Shown piece after piece: positions 8,049 to 16,285 of a stretch of DNA of 64,000 nucleotides; position 1 is the first letter of the stretch, and the number at the start of each line of letters is the position of its first letter. Position numbers and translations under genes: made by a program. The notes beneath the pieces are model-generated. The model was not told where the DNA came from and made no database searches. It saw only the letters and a list, made by a program, of their open reading frames with translations. This stretch comes from Mesorhizobium plurifarium (GTDB lineage: Bacteria > Pseudomonadota > Alphaproteobacteria > Rhizobiales > Rhizobiaceae), in contig CCNB01000019.1 in NCBI GenBank assembly GCA_000824785.1, positions 5,163 through 69,162 of the forward strand, written 5' to 3'.

Positions 8049-8741
8049 ATGTGCGGGCGCTACACCAGATATTTGCCATGGTCCGAAATCCACCGGCTTT
8101 ATCGGCTGACCGCGCCGGCCGATACCGGCCGCAACGACGCGCCGCGCTACAACATCGCGCCGACGGACGAGGTGCCGTTCATCACGGCGGCCGACGACGG
8201 CAATCACAAGGTCCGAACCGGCCGCTGGTGGCTGGTGCCCTTCTGGGCGAAGGAGATGCCCAAGGCACCGATGTTCAATGCACGCGTCGAGACCGTCGAT
8301 ACGACGCCCGCGTTTCGCGACGCCTTCAAATCGAAGCGCTGCCTGATCCCGGCCGATGGCTTCTATGAATGGACCATCAGCCCGGCCGATCGCGGCAAGG
8401 ATCCCTGGCACATCTTCCTGCCCGGTCACGCGCCTTTCTCCTTCGCGGGCCTGTGGGCCTATAACAAGACGTTGGACGTGACGAGTTGCACCATCATCAC
8501 CGAGCCTGCCGGCGAACCGATGCGGCAGCTTCACGATCGGCAGCCGCTGATACTCGATCCAGCCTACTACGATGCCTGGCTGAACGCGGAGACGCCGGCA
8601 AGCGACCTCAAGGTCCTGCTCTCCCATGACATCGACGGGCAGCTTCAATTCAATCGCGTCGGGCGCGATGTGAATTCCGCGGCGATCAACAAGCAGCCCA
8701 ATGACCATTTCGGCCTTGTAGGACCGATTAATCCGCTCTGA
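8049..8741 (+). CDS. yedK: SOS response-associated peptidase (YedK/HMCES)
   Basis: SRAP family, 230 residues. The start is set at the ATG at 8049, because chemistry requires Cys at position 2 (MCGRYTR) and that Cys is exposed after Met removal. A GTG 15 bases upstream would bury it. Other key residues are the Asn in PRYNIAPT (33-40), the Glu in GFYEW (104-108) and the His in RQLHDRQP (His162). The family forms a thiazolidine crosslink to abasic sites in single-stranded DNA and protects them from cleavage. A LexA box lies at the head of this gene group. Confidence 0.92.
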   Translation: MCGRYTRYLPWSEIHRLYRLTAPADTGRNDAPRYNIAPTDEVPFITAADDGNHKVRTGRWWLVPFWAKEMPKAPMFNARVETVDTTPAFRDAFKSKRCLIPADGFYEWTISPADRGKDPWHIFLPGHAPFSFAGLWAYNKTLDVTSCTIITEPAGEPMRQLHDRQPLILDPAYYDAWLNAETPASDLKVLLSHDIDGQLQFNRVGRDVNSAAINKQPNDHFGLVGPINPL

Positions 8742-8777
8742 CGAAAATGCCGCGTCCGGTGAAGTCGGTGTTCGGCA

Positions 8778-8969
8778 CTAGCACGCGCGCTCAAGTTCCG
8801 TCTTCAGCCGTTCCGGGTCAATGAGGCCCTGCCTGAAGAGGCTGAATAATTTAAGTGCGACCTGCTCCCGGTCCATCTCATCGGCGATACGATGCCTTGC
8901 GCAATGGTCGTCGAGAGCTTTTGCCAGGATCGTCAGTTGGGCTGGTTCCACCACTTGATACGCCGTCAT
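8778..8969 (-). CDS. Small conserved hypothetical protein, 63 aa
   Basis: Start MTAYQVVEPAQLTILAKALDDH with a strong GGAGG site upstream. The product is helical, with the pattern LAKALDDHCARHRI...EQVALKLFSLFRQGLIDPERLKTEL. It matches a short rhizobial family of unknown function. It is convergent with the yedK operon. Confidence 0.65.
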   Translation of the reverse strand: MTAYQVVEPAQLTILAKALDDHCARHRIADEMDREQVALKLFSLFRQGLIDPERLKTELERAC

Positions 8970-9231
8970 CACACGCCTCCGCACACCTACGCCCGCACGA
9001 TACATCCAAAAAAAGTCAGCATCGAGTCATCTCCCTTGGGACTGAGGTCCGATGGTGCTTCAAAACTTGCTTCCGCCCAGCCAAGTCGCTCAGTTGCAAA
9101 TAGCGCGGTCGCGACGGTGATCCTGGGATGGCCGCGCTCGTGCGCTGGTGCTGCCCCAACTAAGCATTAGCACCGCAAATGAAACCTCCCTGCCGGTCGC
9201 TGGTTGATAAAGCTGGCGGAGGTTTTCATCT

Positions 9232-9432
9232 ATGGCTAGAGTTCGAGACAGCGACAGCCGGCGTGCAAAGAAACCCCGCAGCCGCCCGCTCAAGGGGGAA
9301 GACACGGAGGTCAAGCACGTCGTAGATACTCACTCGGTGTCGGAGAGCCAAGCTCGCGAACTTGTCAGGCGCCACGGCAACGATTGGCGTAAGATCGACG
9401 AGGCTGCGAAGTCCTACAAGGACGAAAACTGA
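9232..9432 (+). CDS. DUF3606 family small protein
   Basis: 66 residues. A basic N-terminal half precedes the DUF3606 core VSESQARELVRRHGNDWRKI...AAKSY. This is a single helix-turn-helix-like unit in which 'QA..L....GND...L' is invariant. DUF3606 proteins are 55-70 residues, common in rhizobia and of unknown function. At least three more copies of this pattern occur in the window (10570, 14085, 59226). Confidence 0.75.
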   Translation: MARVRDSDSRRAKKPRSRPLKGEDTEVKHVVDTHSVSESQARELVRRHGNDWRKIDEAAKSYKDEN

Positions 9433-9461
9433 CGCTGTCGTCGATGTGTCAACGCGATTAT

Positions 9462-9482
9462 TTTTCCCCTCCTGGGGGAAAA
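9462..9482. terminator. Hairpin with 8-bp perfect stem
   Basis: TTTTCCCC at 9462-9469 pairs with GGGGAAAA at 9475-9482 around a 5-base loop, 30 bases after the DUF3606 stop. A T-run precedes the stem and not the 3' side, so it would act better on the minus strand. Confidence 0.5.
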
Positions 9483-9625
9483 CCGATGGAGCAATTTAGC
9501 CTCCCCCTCAGCCGGGCCGCCCCCCTTTTTCAACTCACATTGCCACATTCACCTGTTGCACAACACGCAACGCCACGTCGGGGATGGCTGCTGCCCGTCT
9601 GCATCGGCACGACCGAACTCCGAAC

Positions 9626-10015
9626 CTAGCCATCCTGCTCCTGCGGTAGGCCGTCGGCTATTTCGTAAAAATCGGACTTTGAGCCGACGAAAATATGCTT
9701 GGCAAGGCGCAGCCCGGTCGGTGGATCGAGCGTTCCTGCCGCGACGAAGGTTTCAGTACCGGGAGCGGCCTCCCAGAATAGATTACCACCGCAGCGCGAG
9801 CAGAAGCCGCGCTCGACATTATTTGACGATCGGTACCAGCTGAGGGTCGACGACGCTACCAGCCTAAGATTCTCCGAGCGACAGGCCGCCATGGCCGCGA
9901 AGTTGCCGCTGGTTCGGGCGCATTGCGTGCAGTGACAAGCTATAGGCTGTGCGGGCTCACCCGCTATTTCGTAACGCACAGACCCGCATAGGCAACGACC
10001 GGACAACATGGACAC
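9626..10015 (-). CDS. GFA family protein (glutathione-dependent formaldehyde-activating fold)
   Basis: 129 residues with the GFA zinc ligands: GRCLCGSVRYE near the N-terminus, CHCTQCARTSG at about 28-38 and GFCSRCGGNLFWE at about 70-82. The family binds two zinc ions. Some members are S-(hydroxymethyl)glutathione synthases, but many have other or unknown roles. It is full length. No formaldehyde-pathway gene is adjacent, so the specific activity is not implied. Confidence 0.85.
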   Translation of the reverse strand: MSMLSGRCLCGSVRYEIAGEPAQPIACHCTQCARTSGNFAAMAACRSENLRLVASSTLSWYRSSNNVERGFCSRCGGNLFWEAAPGTETFVAAGTLDPPTGLRLAKHIFVGSKSDFYEIADGLPQEQDG

Positions 10016-10194
10016 CCTTACCCGCAGACGAAGAATTTGTTCCGTGGAAAGGTGCGGTTGCGCCTGAGAGCCCCAACACGACTCAAGTTCGATTCAATGG
10101 CGCGCGGTGTTTGCCGTTCCATTCTAGCGATTTAACAATGGAACAATCTCCAGGCACCCGCCATTGTTGCTCGAATCCAACGGAGGGCCACCCA

Positions 10195-10443
10195 ATGTCC
10201 ATCATTGAGAGCATCACCGGCATTTTCTCGTCAAAGGAAGAGCCGAAAAAGGCGCGTGCAGGAAGGGCCGCGCCAAAGAACGCAACACCAAAGAAAGCCT
10301 CTGCCAAGTCGGCAGCTGCCAAGTCGTCAGCTGCCAAGAAAACTGGTGCGGCTCCGGCGATGTCGGCTCACTCGAAAGACGCCGCTTTCAAGGGTAAGTC
10401 AGGGCAGCCGAAGGCGCCGGCCAAAAAGAAAGCAGCCCACTGA
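10195..10443 (+). CDS. Lys/Ala-rich small basic protein (histone H1-like composition)
   Basis: 82 residues from the ATG at 10195 with CGGAGGG upstream. After MSIIESITGIFSSKEEPK the sequence is almost only Lys, Ala, Ser and Pro, with repeated AAKSSAAKK-type units, like bacterial histone H1-like or DNA-condensing tails. DNA binding is inference from composition. The upstream part of the open frame is not protein-like. A hairpin follows immediately. Confidence 0.65.
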   Translation: MSIIESITGIFSSKEEPKKARAGRAAPKNATPKKASAKSAAAKSSAAKKTGAAPAMSAHSKDAAFKGKSGQPKAPAKKKAAH

Positions 10444-10448
10444 CTGAC

Positions 10449-10468
10449 AATCCCGCTGAAGCGGGGTT
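10449..10468 (+). terminator. Hairpin terminator after the basic-protein gene
   Basis: AATCCCGC at 10449-10456 pairs with GCGGGGTT at 10461-10468 (one T-G pair) around loop TGAA, starting 6 bases past the stop and followed by a pyrimidine stretch (GCCTTTC). Confidence 0.65.
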
Positions 10469-10569
10469 GCCTTTCAGCAGACGGGCTTTGAACCGCGTCG
10501 ACTGCTGGGGTGGCCACTAAGGAACATTCGTTGTCGGCCGCTGTTCTTCTTTGACCAGGAGAAACAGCC

Positions 10570-10755
10570 ATGGCAGACGACAAGACCAAGCGAGACTTTC
10601 GCGACCGCGATCGCGTATCGGCCGACGAGGATTACGAGGTCCGCTATTTCGCCAAGCAGCATCGGATCAGCCCGGAGCAGGTGCGCGATCTCATCAATGA
10701 ACACGGGAACGACCGAAAGACGTTGGAGCGAGAAGCCAGAAAGCTTCGGGGATGA
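10570..10755 (+). CDS. DUF3606 family small protein
   Basis: 61 residues beginning MADDKTKRDFRDRDRVSADE, with the core YFAKQHRISPEQVRDLINEHGNDR. It is the closest relative in the window to the copy at 59226: both begin MADDK(T/S)KR and share 'DYEV.YFA..H.IS.EQ'. CAGGAGAAA precedes the start. Its stop overlaps the next start by four bases (ATGA), implying translational coupling. Confidence 0.8.
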   Translation: MADDKTKRDFRDRDRVSADEDYEVRYFAKQHRISPEQVRDLINEHGNDRKTLEREARKLRG

Positions 10756-10937
10756 CGAGGCTTGCCGAACTCGGCCCTCCGAAACGGGTGACGGTGTACT
10801 GCCCGCCGGGCTCGAAGGAGGATTGCGACTTCTACCGGTGCGAGACGTGCGGCCAGTTCGTCGACTGCAAAGACATCAGACAGGTGATGTGGCACCGGTT
10901 CCAGGACGAACATGAGCCGCTGGAGTTAGACGCATGA
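10752..10937 (+). CDS. Small Cys-containing hypothetical protein
   Basis: 61 residues, translationally coupled to the DUF3606 gene by an ATGA overlap. CPPGSKEDCDFYRCETCGQFVDCKD carries five cysteines and a CETCG pair suggestive of metal binding, followed by VMWHRFQDEHEPLE with two His. A zinc-finger-like fold is plausible. No named family is recognised. It is again coupled by ATGA to the frame at 10934. Confidence 0.65.
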   Translation: MTRLAELGPPKRVTVYCPPGSKEDCDFYRCETCGQFVDCKDIRQVMWHRFQDEHEPLELDA

Positions 10938-11215
10938 AGCCCGAAGATCAACCGTCCACGGTCCGGCCAGAACGAAGCCGAAAATCTACGTCAGATGGAA
11001 GCTTCGACCGCGCACTGAAGAACGCCATTAAGGCGACCGACCCAGTGATGACGAGGCGCCGCCGATTCCAATCAGGGCCGAGCAGAGGTCGTCGCCACGC
11101 CGACGGGATAGAGAGCACTCCTAGAGATCCGGAACGATCCACAACCGCCGGGCAGCGTTGCAGCTTCCGGGAGACGATTGAGGAACCTTGCCGGCCTGGC
11201 GTGCATCCAAGCTAA
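10934..11215 (+). CDS. Doubtful hypothetical protein, coupled start
   Basis: The start overlaps the preceding stop (ATGA), and the first 40 residues (MKPEDQPSTVRPERSRKST, then FDRALKNAIKATDP) look protein-like. The rest is Arg/Ser/Pro-rich, as if read out of frame after about 11055. It may be a frameshifted small gene. The stretch to 11440 shows no other gene. Confidence 0.3.
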   Translation: MKPEDQPSTVRPERSRKSTSDGSFDRALKNAIKATDPVMTRRRRFQSGPSRGRRHADGIESTPRDPERSTTAGQRCSFRETIEEPCRPGVHPS

Positions 11216-11440
11216 TATCAGGGCCGAGATGGACGTCGCTGCTGGCCGAAGCCGAGGCCTATCGGCGGCGATCGTTGCCGTCAAACGCTTGAGCGTCGAC
11301 CCTCAAGAGATGCCGCCCACGCCCGGGATAGTCGGCCTTCGGATCGCACCGCCTGTTCGCAGCCTTTGGCTTGCCGCGCCCGCCGCCAGCCGGAACAAGG
11401 CTTCGCCGTGATCGTTGGGTCCGGGATGAACGGGGATTGC

Positions 11441-11632
11441 ATGAAAACCTACCTGGTTGAAGAGATGGCCGGCGACACGCCGGTGTCCCATCACACTGTG
11501 ACCGCGAACACGCCGTGGGAGGCTGCTGCGGTCGGCACCAGGAAAGAGGTTCGGTCGCGCAGAGATGAACGGCTATGGGTTCGCGTCACCGATGAAAGCA
11601 GCCGCGCCGTGTATAAGTACGCGTTCAAATAG
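11441..11632 (+). CDS. Small conserved hypothetical protein, 63 aa
   Basis: Start MKTYLVEEMAGDTPVSHHTV, then the core ANTPWEAAAVGTRKEV and LWVRVTDESSRAVYKYAFK, a probable three-stranded sheet with one helix. A purine-rich CGGGGA site precedes the ATG. Short rhizobial proteins of this kind are known only as hypotheticals. Confidence 0.6.
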   Translation: MKTYLVEEMAGDTPVSHHTVTANTPWEAAAVGTRKEVRSRRDERLWVRVTDESSRAVYKYAFK

Positions 11633-11706
11633 GCTGCAACCACCCGTTCAAATCGCCCGTCCACCACGACGGCCGGAACGAGCAACGGACAGCTGCGTTT
11701 TTGTGG

Positions 11707-11997
11707 ATGGCTCTTGAAGATGACATTGACATGGTGAAAGGCCATGTCAGGCTGGGTGAACAGCATTTGGTTCGTCAACACCAACTGATTGCCCAGCTCA
11801 CGCGCGATAATCTGCCGGCGGCCAAAGCCATCGATTTCCTCCACCAATTGGAGGACATGCAGGAGCTGCATCGTAAGCATTTGGCTCGGCTCCAACGCAA
11901 GGCCGCGGACAATAACTGTTCACCCCGCAATGGGCCACTTTTGGAGCCCTATCCGGCCACGCATAGTGTGGACGCGTTGGAACTAGATTCCCGATAA
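11707..11997 (+). CDS. Helical hypothetical protein
   Basis: ATG at 11707. Residues 1-66 form two amphipathic helices (VKGHVRLGEQHLVRQHQLIAQL and FLHQLEDMQELHRKHLARLQ), a pattern seen in many short rhizobial hypotheticals. After residue 68 the sequence loses helical character, so the last 28 residues may be read-through after a small mutation. No function assigned. Confidence 0.5.
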   Translation: MALEDDIDMVKGHVRLGEQHLVRQHQLIAQLTRDNLPAAKAIDFLHQLEDMQELHRKHLARLQRKAADNNCSPRNGPLLEPYPATHSVDALELDSR

Positions 11998-12065
11998 ACC
12001 CAAGCACGGCACTCGGCGATTCATGTGAGCTTGAAGCAAGAGCATGAGCCGCTTCAAGCGGGCGG

Positions 12066-12269
12066 CTATTCAGGATTGCGGCGATACCGGAAATGATCGC
12101 GAATATGGTCGTTGAAGAAGCGACCTTTGGCAAACGCAGAACGGAACGCCACGTAAGTCTCAGGAGGCACCTCGTCGAAGTCGTACCGCTTGCCGCTGCT
12201 CACGAACCAGACCGAAAGTGTCCTGCTCGCCGGATCGTACTCTGTCTTCTTGATCGAGGTGGATGGCAT
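12066..12269 (-). CDS. KTSC domain-containing protein
   Basis: 67 residues from the ATG at 12269. The KTSC pattern is complete: IKKTEYDPASRTLSVWFVSSG, then YDFDEVPPETYVAFRSA and KGRFFNDHIRDHF. The domain is named after its C-terminal association with lysyl-tRNA synthetase relatives. Stand-alone copies are common in Proteobacteria and of unknown role. The longer frame adds nine residues with no support. Confidence 0.8.
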   Translation of the reverse strand: MPSTSIKKTEYDPASRTLSVWFVSSGKRYDFDEVPPETYVAFRSAFAKGRFFNDHIRDHFRYRRNPE

Positions 12270-12344
12270 CGCGCACCCATCGTTGCGGATCGCCAACGAT
12301 CGGAAGCCGTTTTTGTTTCAGGAACACGAACTATAACGCCACTC

Positions 12345-12554
12345 ATGCAGACGACAGCGACTTACGATTCGGCGGCGGGGACATTCACGCTCGAGAAAGG
12401 CATCTGGCGAGGGACGTTTCCGATCGTCGACTTGCAGAAGTGGGTGCACTTCTATCGCCAGCAAATGGAGCGCTACCCCGCACATGCGGGATCGTATGCA
12501 GAGGACGTGAAAGCCCTTGAGGCGCTGGCGGCTGAGTTGCGTGGGCGGCAATAG
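12345..12554 (+). CDS. Small hypothetical protein, 69 aa
   Basis: 69 residues starting MQTTATYDSAAGTFTLEKG, then WRGTFPIVDLQKWVHFYRQQMERYP and a helical end. It is protein-like, with a clear strand-strand-helix pattern. It is divergent from the KTSC gene, with 75 bases between them, and is followed at once by a stable hairpin. Function unknown. Confidence 0.5.
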   Translation: MQTTATYDSAAGTFTLEKGIWRGTFPIVDLQKWVHFYRQQMERYPAHAGSYAEDVKALEALAAELRGRQ

Positions 12555-12558
12555 AAGA

Positions 12559-12585
12559 GCCCGCACCGCGGGGAACGGTGCGGGC
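12559..12585 (+). terminator. 10-bp stem hairpin after the 12345 gene
   Basis: GCCCGCACCG at 12559-12568 pairs perfectly with CGGTGCGGGC at 12576-12585 around a 7-base loop, 5 bases past the stop. No T-run follows, so it may act as an mRNA 3' end or a Rho-dependent pause. Confidence 0.65.
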
Positions 12586-13142
12586 CCATGTCGGGGCACT
12601 GCCGACCCGACACGACGCGTGCGGGGTTTTGGGAGGGGATTGCGTCGTGGCTACCAAACCTCGATCCGACTGGAATGTTCCTACGAAACTATGAGGCTCG
12701 CGGGCCGCGTACCCAGCGTGTGTGATGAGAAGTCCGAGCCCGGCTAGCAGATCGAGGGTGACACAGGATTGTGCGAGCCGGGCCTAGCCGCCGACACTTA
12801 TTCCGGAGGGAAGCGGTTTCAAAAGCCGGCGGTGAGCAAAATTGTTCGATACCGCTCGTACGGCAATGAGGACTGAAGTTCGATTCGCTACTTGCGATGG
12901 TCTATTCTACCGTCGTGAAAGAGCCCGCCTGCCATGGCTGCCAGACGGGCTCTTTATCGGGCCTCCCTGCGGCAACCGCAGTTTCCAGTGTGGGCCTGGT
13001 TTCGGCTGCACCCCGCCCGGCGCGGCGCGCGGATGGAAAGCAGCCCAGCCGGGCGCGCCACCTGTTTGCTCAACTTCACCCCGCGCCCGATGCTCCATTA
13101 GCAGTTGCTTGACTAAGCCGCTGCCCGCTCCATAGTCTTTTT
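12586..13142 (+). other. Intergenic, contains an isolated terminator
   Basis: About 560 bases without a credible gene. Open frames here have shadow-like composition. It contains a textbook terminator at 12918-12955, which implies a transcript ending here without a coding gene that I can see. Confidence 0.5.
12918..12955 (+). terminator. Perfect 10-bp terminator with no gene in front
   Basis: AAAGAGCCCG at 12918-12927 is the exact reverse complement of CGGGCTCTTT at 12946-12955, with an 18-base loop. A-tract and T-tract ends make it bidirectional. No coding gene ends in the preceding 350 bases. Confidence 0.75.
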
Positions 13143-13448
13143 ATGGCGAAAAGCCAATTCAACATCGGCGATGAAGTCGCCATCACCGCGACCGTGCGCC
13201 GGCGCGTCACCGAGGATCGGGTGAGCGTTTCGATCCCGACTTATAACCAACCTCACTCGATCATCGAAAGGGCCAAGGTGATTAAAGGCCAACCCATAGA
13301 ACTGGTCGGCGACGTCACGCGTGTTGATGAGAACCAGGTCACCGTCAACCTCGGAGTGCCAGTGACCGTAAACGCCGGCACCCTCAGACTGGTGACACGC
13401 TACGTCCCTCCGAAGCGGAAGAATCCGCTGATCGACAAAGCGACCTGA
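13143..13448 (+). CDS. Hypothetical beta-rich protein, 101 aa
   Basis: 101 residues. FNIGDEVAITATVRRRVTEDRVSVSIPT, then QPIELVGDVTRVDENQVTVNLG and VTVNAGTLRLVTRYV show alternating strands and Gly-Asp turns, like a small beta-barrel. It has no signal peptide. No clear ribosome binding site is seen, though the composition strongly supports coding. Not recognised as a named family. Confidence 0.6.
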   Translation: MAKSQFNIGDEVAITATVRRRVTEDRVSVSIPTYNQPHSIIERAKVIKGQPIELVGDVTRVDENQVTVNLGVPVTVNAGTLRLVTRYVPPKRKNPLIDKAT

Positions 13449-13531
13449 GGGACTTCCCGCAATTTCTGTCTTGCCCCTTCTCGGATGAGCGCGTCGCGAG
13501 AGACTAAGCCGTGAAGGCGCTTTGAGGTGAT

Positions 13532-13741
13532 CTATCGCCCGAGCGGCAGCTTGGACACTGACAGCAGCTCGGCCTCGTCTCTGATCCCTGCCAGGTAATT
13601 TGCCAGGAGGCGAGATGCGAGGGCTTCGCGTCGCTCAGGTGATTGATGTTCGTCCTTCAATTTATCGAACACGCGACCGAGCAGCGCGATGTCCGACGAA
13701 CTGAAGACGCCCGCCTCTCTCGCTCTCTGGTAAATTGGCAT
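13532..13741 (-). CDS. Small hypothetical protein, 69 aa
   Basis: 69 residues starting MPIYQRAREAGVFSSSDIALL, all helical (FDKLKDEHQSPERREALASRLLANYLAG). A strong GGGAGG site precedes the ATG. The pattern recurs in rhizobial hypotheticals of unknown function. Confidence 0.6.
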   Translation of the reverse strand: MPIYQRAREAGVFSSSDIALLGRVFDKLKDEHQSPERREALASRLLANYLAGIRDEAELLSVSKLPLGR

Positions 13742-14084
13742 GAGGTCCTCCCAACACCGGCCGAGCCCTCAAACGCCGTCAACTGATCTTTGATATCCCC
13801 AGTTGTCAAGAAAAACCGCCGCTATAAGGCTGCGTGGGAAGGTGTCTCGCAGTGAATGCCAGGGAGCCGGATGCCGTGGCGATCCGCTGGGAGCCGCGGG
13901 TCTGGCGGGGCTGCTCGCTATTTTTGCGCCAAAAGCGACAAACCAGGTCCCGCTTGTTAGAGCTCGCAGCCAAGGAAAAGTGCACTCCGGGCTTTTGTCG
14001 GAGGTGCCGTCCCGACACGACGCTTCCATCTGCAAAGTCAGCGTCGTGCCGTCGGAACACCCGCTTGGCATGTTCCTACCGGGA
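13742..14084. other. Intergenic, no gene recognised
   Basis: About 340 bases. Frames on both strands lack protein-like composition, and no stable hairpin was noticed. Confidence 0.45.
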
Positions 14085-14261
14085 TCAGTGTCGGTCTTTC
14101 AGAAAACGGGCTTCGCGAAGAAGCGACGGCCAGTCTGTGCCGAGCATCTCGACCAAGTCCCGCGCCTGCTCTTCTGAAATTTCCGCCTCCTTAACGAGGC
14201 GAGGGATCAGAAATTCGGCTTGGTTCGGAACGTCTTCGCCGTTTTTGTCGTCACGCATCAT
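14085..14261 (-). CDS. DUF3606-like mini-protein, 58 aa
   Basis: Reading the minus strand from ATG-ATG at 14261 gives MMRDDKNGEDVPNQAEFLIP, then KEAEISEEQARDLVEMLGTD and LLREARFLKD, ending at the TGA at 14085. ISEEQARDLVEMLGTD aligns with the DUF3606 core IS.EQA..LI...GND, with Asn replaced by Thr. CGGAG lies just upstream. It is shorter than 60 residues, so it is easily missed by gene callers. Confidence 0.65.
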   Translation of the reverse strand: MMRDDKNGEDVPNQAEFLIPRLVKEAEISEEQARDLVEMLGTDWPSLLREARFLKDRH

Positions 14262-14515
14262 GCATCTCCGTCACTTCGGCAGAAATGGCGAGGCATGGAG
14301 AAGGTTTCGGCCGCCTTGCTCGGGGTAACACATTGTGAAAAGCCCCTCGGCCTAAGCCGGCGGGCGGGTGCCAGTGGGCTTGGGTGGGCAAGGGGCAAAC
14401 GGCTTGTTGCAAGGTATTTGGGGCAACTAAAGGAGCTGTTTGCCAGCGTCCAAGGCCCTCAAATGATAACAGCCGAAACGCGCATCAGTCTGGCGAGGGT
14501 TCGGGATGCTCGCGC

Positions 14516-16285
14516 CTATGCGGCTCGTCGAGGAGCGGCTTTGAAGGGGCGCGCAAGCGTGAAGGCATCCGGCCGAATGCCTGTCTCGACCTGCTTCCAG
14601 GTGACTGGATGAGCGATTGGGAAACCGAGCCGTGCACGCGGAGAAAAAGCACCCACGGCGGTATTGCCTCGGCCGTTGCGTAGGTAATCCAGGAAGATGC
14701 GGCCCTTCCGCGCTGCCGGGGCGGCAGATAGAAGGTAACGCTCGGGATCGGCGTCAGCGAGACATTGAGCGAGCGATTTGGCCAGTTGCCGGGCACGGTC
14801 ATGGGTCATATCCGGAACCAGCGGTGCTATCAGGTGAATGCCTTTTCCGCCGGTGACCTTCGGCCAGCTCTGCAAGCCAGCGGTCTCCAGGATGTCACGC
14901 AGTGACAGCGCGGCCTCGACGACCGCATCCCATGGCACGCCCTCCCCGGGATCGAGATCGAGGACGAGTTGATCCGCACGTTCGATGTCGTCGACGGTGG
15001 CGTTCCAGGGATGTAGCTCGACGGCATCCATTTCGATCAAGCCAAGCAGCCCGTCAAGGTCATCCACCCACACTCGAACACCTTCGCCGCCCTCGCGCTT
15101 TTGCATTCGCAGTTGATGCACCGAAGCCGGGATCGGAGGCAGCGGCCCCTTGTGGTAGAAGGTGGCCCCGTAGGCGTGGCGAACCAGCTTGAGCGGTCTT
15201 CCGCCCAGATGGACCAAGGCCAGGTTCGCAACACGCCTCCAGTAGTCCACCAGCTCTTCCTTCGAGGGTGGAACAGCATCGGGCAGCAGTTGGAGAATGT
15301 TCTCGCGAGGGACGCCGTGTTGGCTCTCGAACCTCCGCTTCGATGGCGACGGCGGCTTCGCCGGGATTACCTGAAGATCCTCGCGCAATCCCTTGAACAC
15401 CGCCTCGCGCAAGATGCCGCGGTCGGTGACGCCGCTGAATTGCACTTCGGCCAGCACCTCCGGCCGCACCCAAGTTGCCTTCGGCTTTTTGATCACTTCC
15501 GCCAGCGGTGATTTGCTGACGATCAGCGGATCAAGACGCTCGCGAACCCGCCGGGCTACCGCCAGTGTGTAGCCGCTTTGCGCCTTCCCCGCGTAAAGCA
15601 GCCGGTCTCCGTCCCATCTGCCAATATAGAGAGAAGCGATGCGGCGCGGCCGCGCGCCGAGCTTTTCAACGAAAGCGACAATCGGGAACGTGTCGCTCTT
15701 TACGCACTTCACCTTGAGCCAGCTCGTCTGGACGCCGGAGCGGTAGGGTGAGTCGGCTCGTTTGGAGACGATGCCCTCCAGGCCCATTCGGCAGGCATGG
15801 TCGTATACGTCCTTGCCTCCAAGCTCCAGGTGCTCGGCATAGGTCAGACTCGGAGCCGATTCCTGCAGCAGGCTTTGGAGCGCGGCTTTGCGCTCAATCA
15901 GTGGCTGTGCCCGGAGGTCGCGACCGTTGAGGTGCAGGAGATCGAAGGCAAAGAATATAATCTTCGAAGAATTTGGATTTCCCAGCTCCCGCTCGAGGGC
16001 TTGAAAGTCGGGCAGGCCCGTTTTGCCGAGGACGACAGCTTCACCATCAAGGATTGCGGATTTAACAGGGAGGTTTGCCGCCGTCTGTACGATGCGCTTG
16101 TAGCGGTGCGACCAGTCATAGCCCCGCCGCGTAAACGCCCTCGCCTGCCCGCCTTCAATGACGAGTTCTGTCCGGTATCCGTCGTATTTGATCTCGTGCA
16201 GCCAGTCGGCGTCGGCGGGGGCTCGTTCGACGAGCGTCGGTGATTGGAAAGCGATGAAGGCGAGTTGCCCCTTCGGTTTACGCAT
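14516..16285 (-). CDS. ligD: ATP-dependent DNA ligase LigD, ligase and polymerase domains
   Basis: 589 residues. The N-terminal ATP-dependent ligase has adenylation motif KYDGYR with Lys33, LDGEAV, LEGIVSKR and WLKVKC. It is followed by an OB-fold (about 200-300) and an archaeo-eukaryotic-primase-type polymerase domain (about 310-589) with LVLDLDPGEG, GGKGIHLIAP and RIFLDYLRNGRG. The family's 3'-phosphoesterase domain is absent. LigD joins broken ends in non-homologous end joining, usually with Ku, and no ku gene is in the window. A second LigD of the same two-domain type lies at 59497. The gene is transcribed alone, convergent with the genes before it. Confidence 0.93.
   Translation of the reverse strand: MRKPKGQLAFIAFQSPTLVERAPADADWLHEIKYDGYRTELVIEGGQARAFTRRGYDWSHRYKRIVQTAANLPVKSAILDGEAVVLGKTGLPDFQALERELGNPNSSKIIFFAFDLLHLNGRDLRAQPLIERKAALQSLLQESAPSLTYAEHLELGGKDVYDHACRMGLEGIVSKRADSPYRSGVQTSWLKVKCVKSDTFPIVAFVEKLGARPRRIASLYIGRWDGDRLLYAGKAQSGYTLAVARRVRERLDPLIVSKSPLAEVIKKPKATWVRPEVLAEVQFSGVTDRGILREAVFKGLREDLQVIPAKPPSPSKRRFESQHGVPRENILQLLPDAVPPSKEELVDYWRRVANLALVHLGGRPLKLVRHAYGATFYHKGPLPPIPASVHQLRMQKREGGEGVRVWVDDLDGLLGLIEMDAVELHPWNATVDDIERADQLVLDLDPGEGVPWDAVVEAALSLRDILETAGLQSWPKVTGGKGIHLIAPLVPDMTHDRARQLAKSLAQCLADADPERYLLSAAPAARKGRIFLDYLRNGRGNTAVGAFSPRARLGFPIAHPVTWKQVETGIRPDAFTLARPFKAAPRRAA

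Noticed and set aside
14516..16285. Ku gene next to LigD
   Set aside because: Neighbouring frames show no Ku core; LigD is alone.
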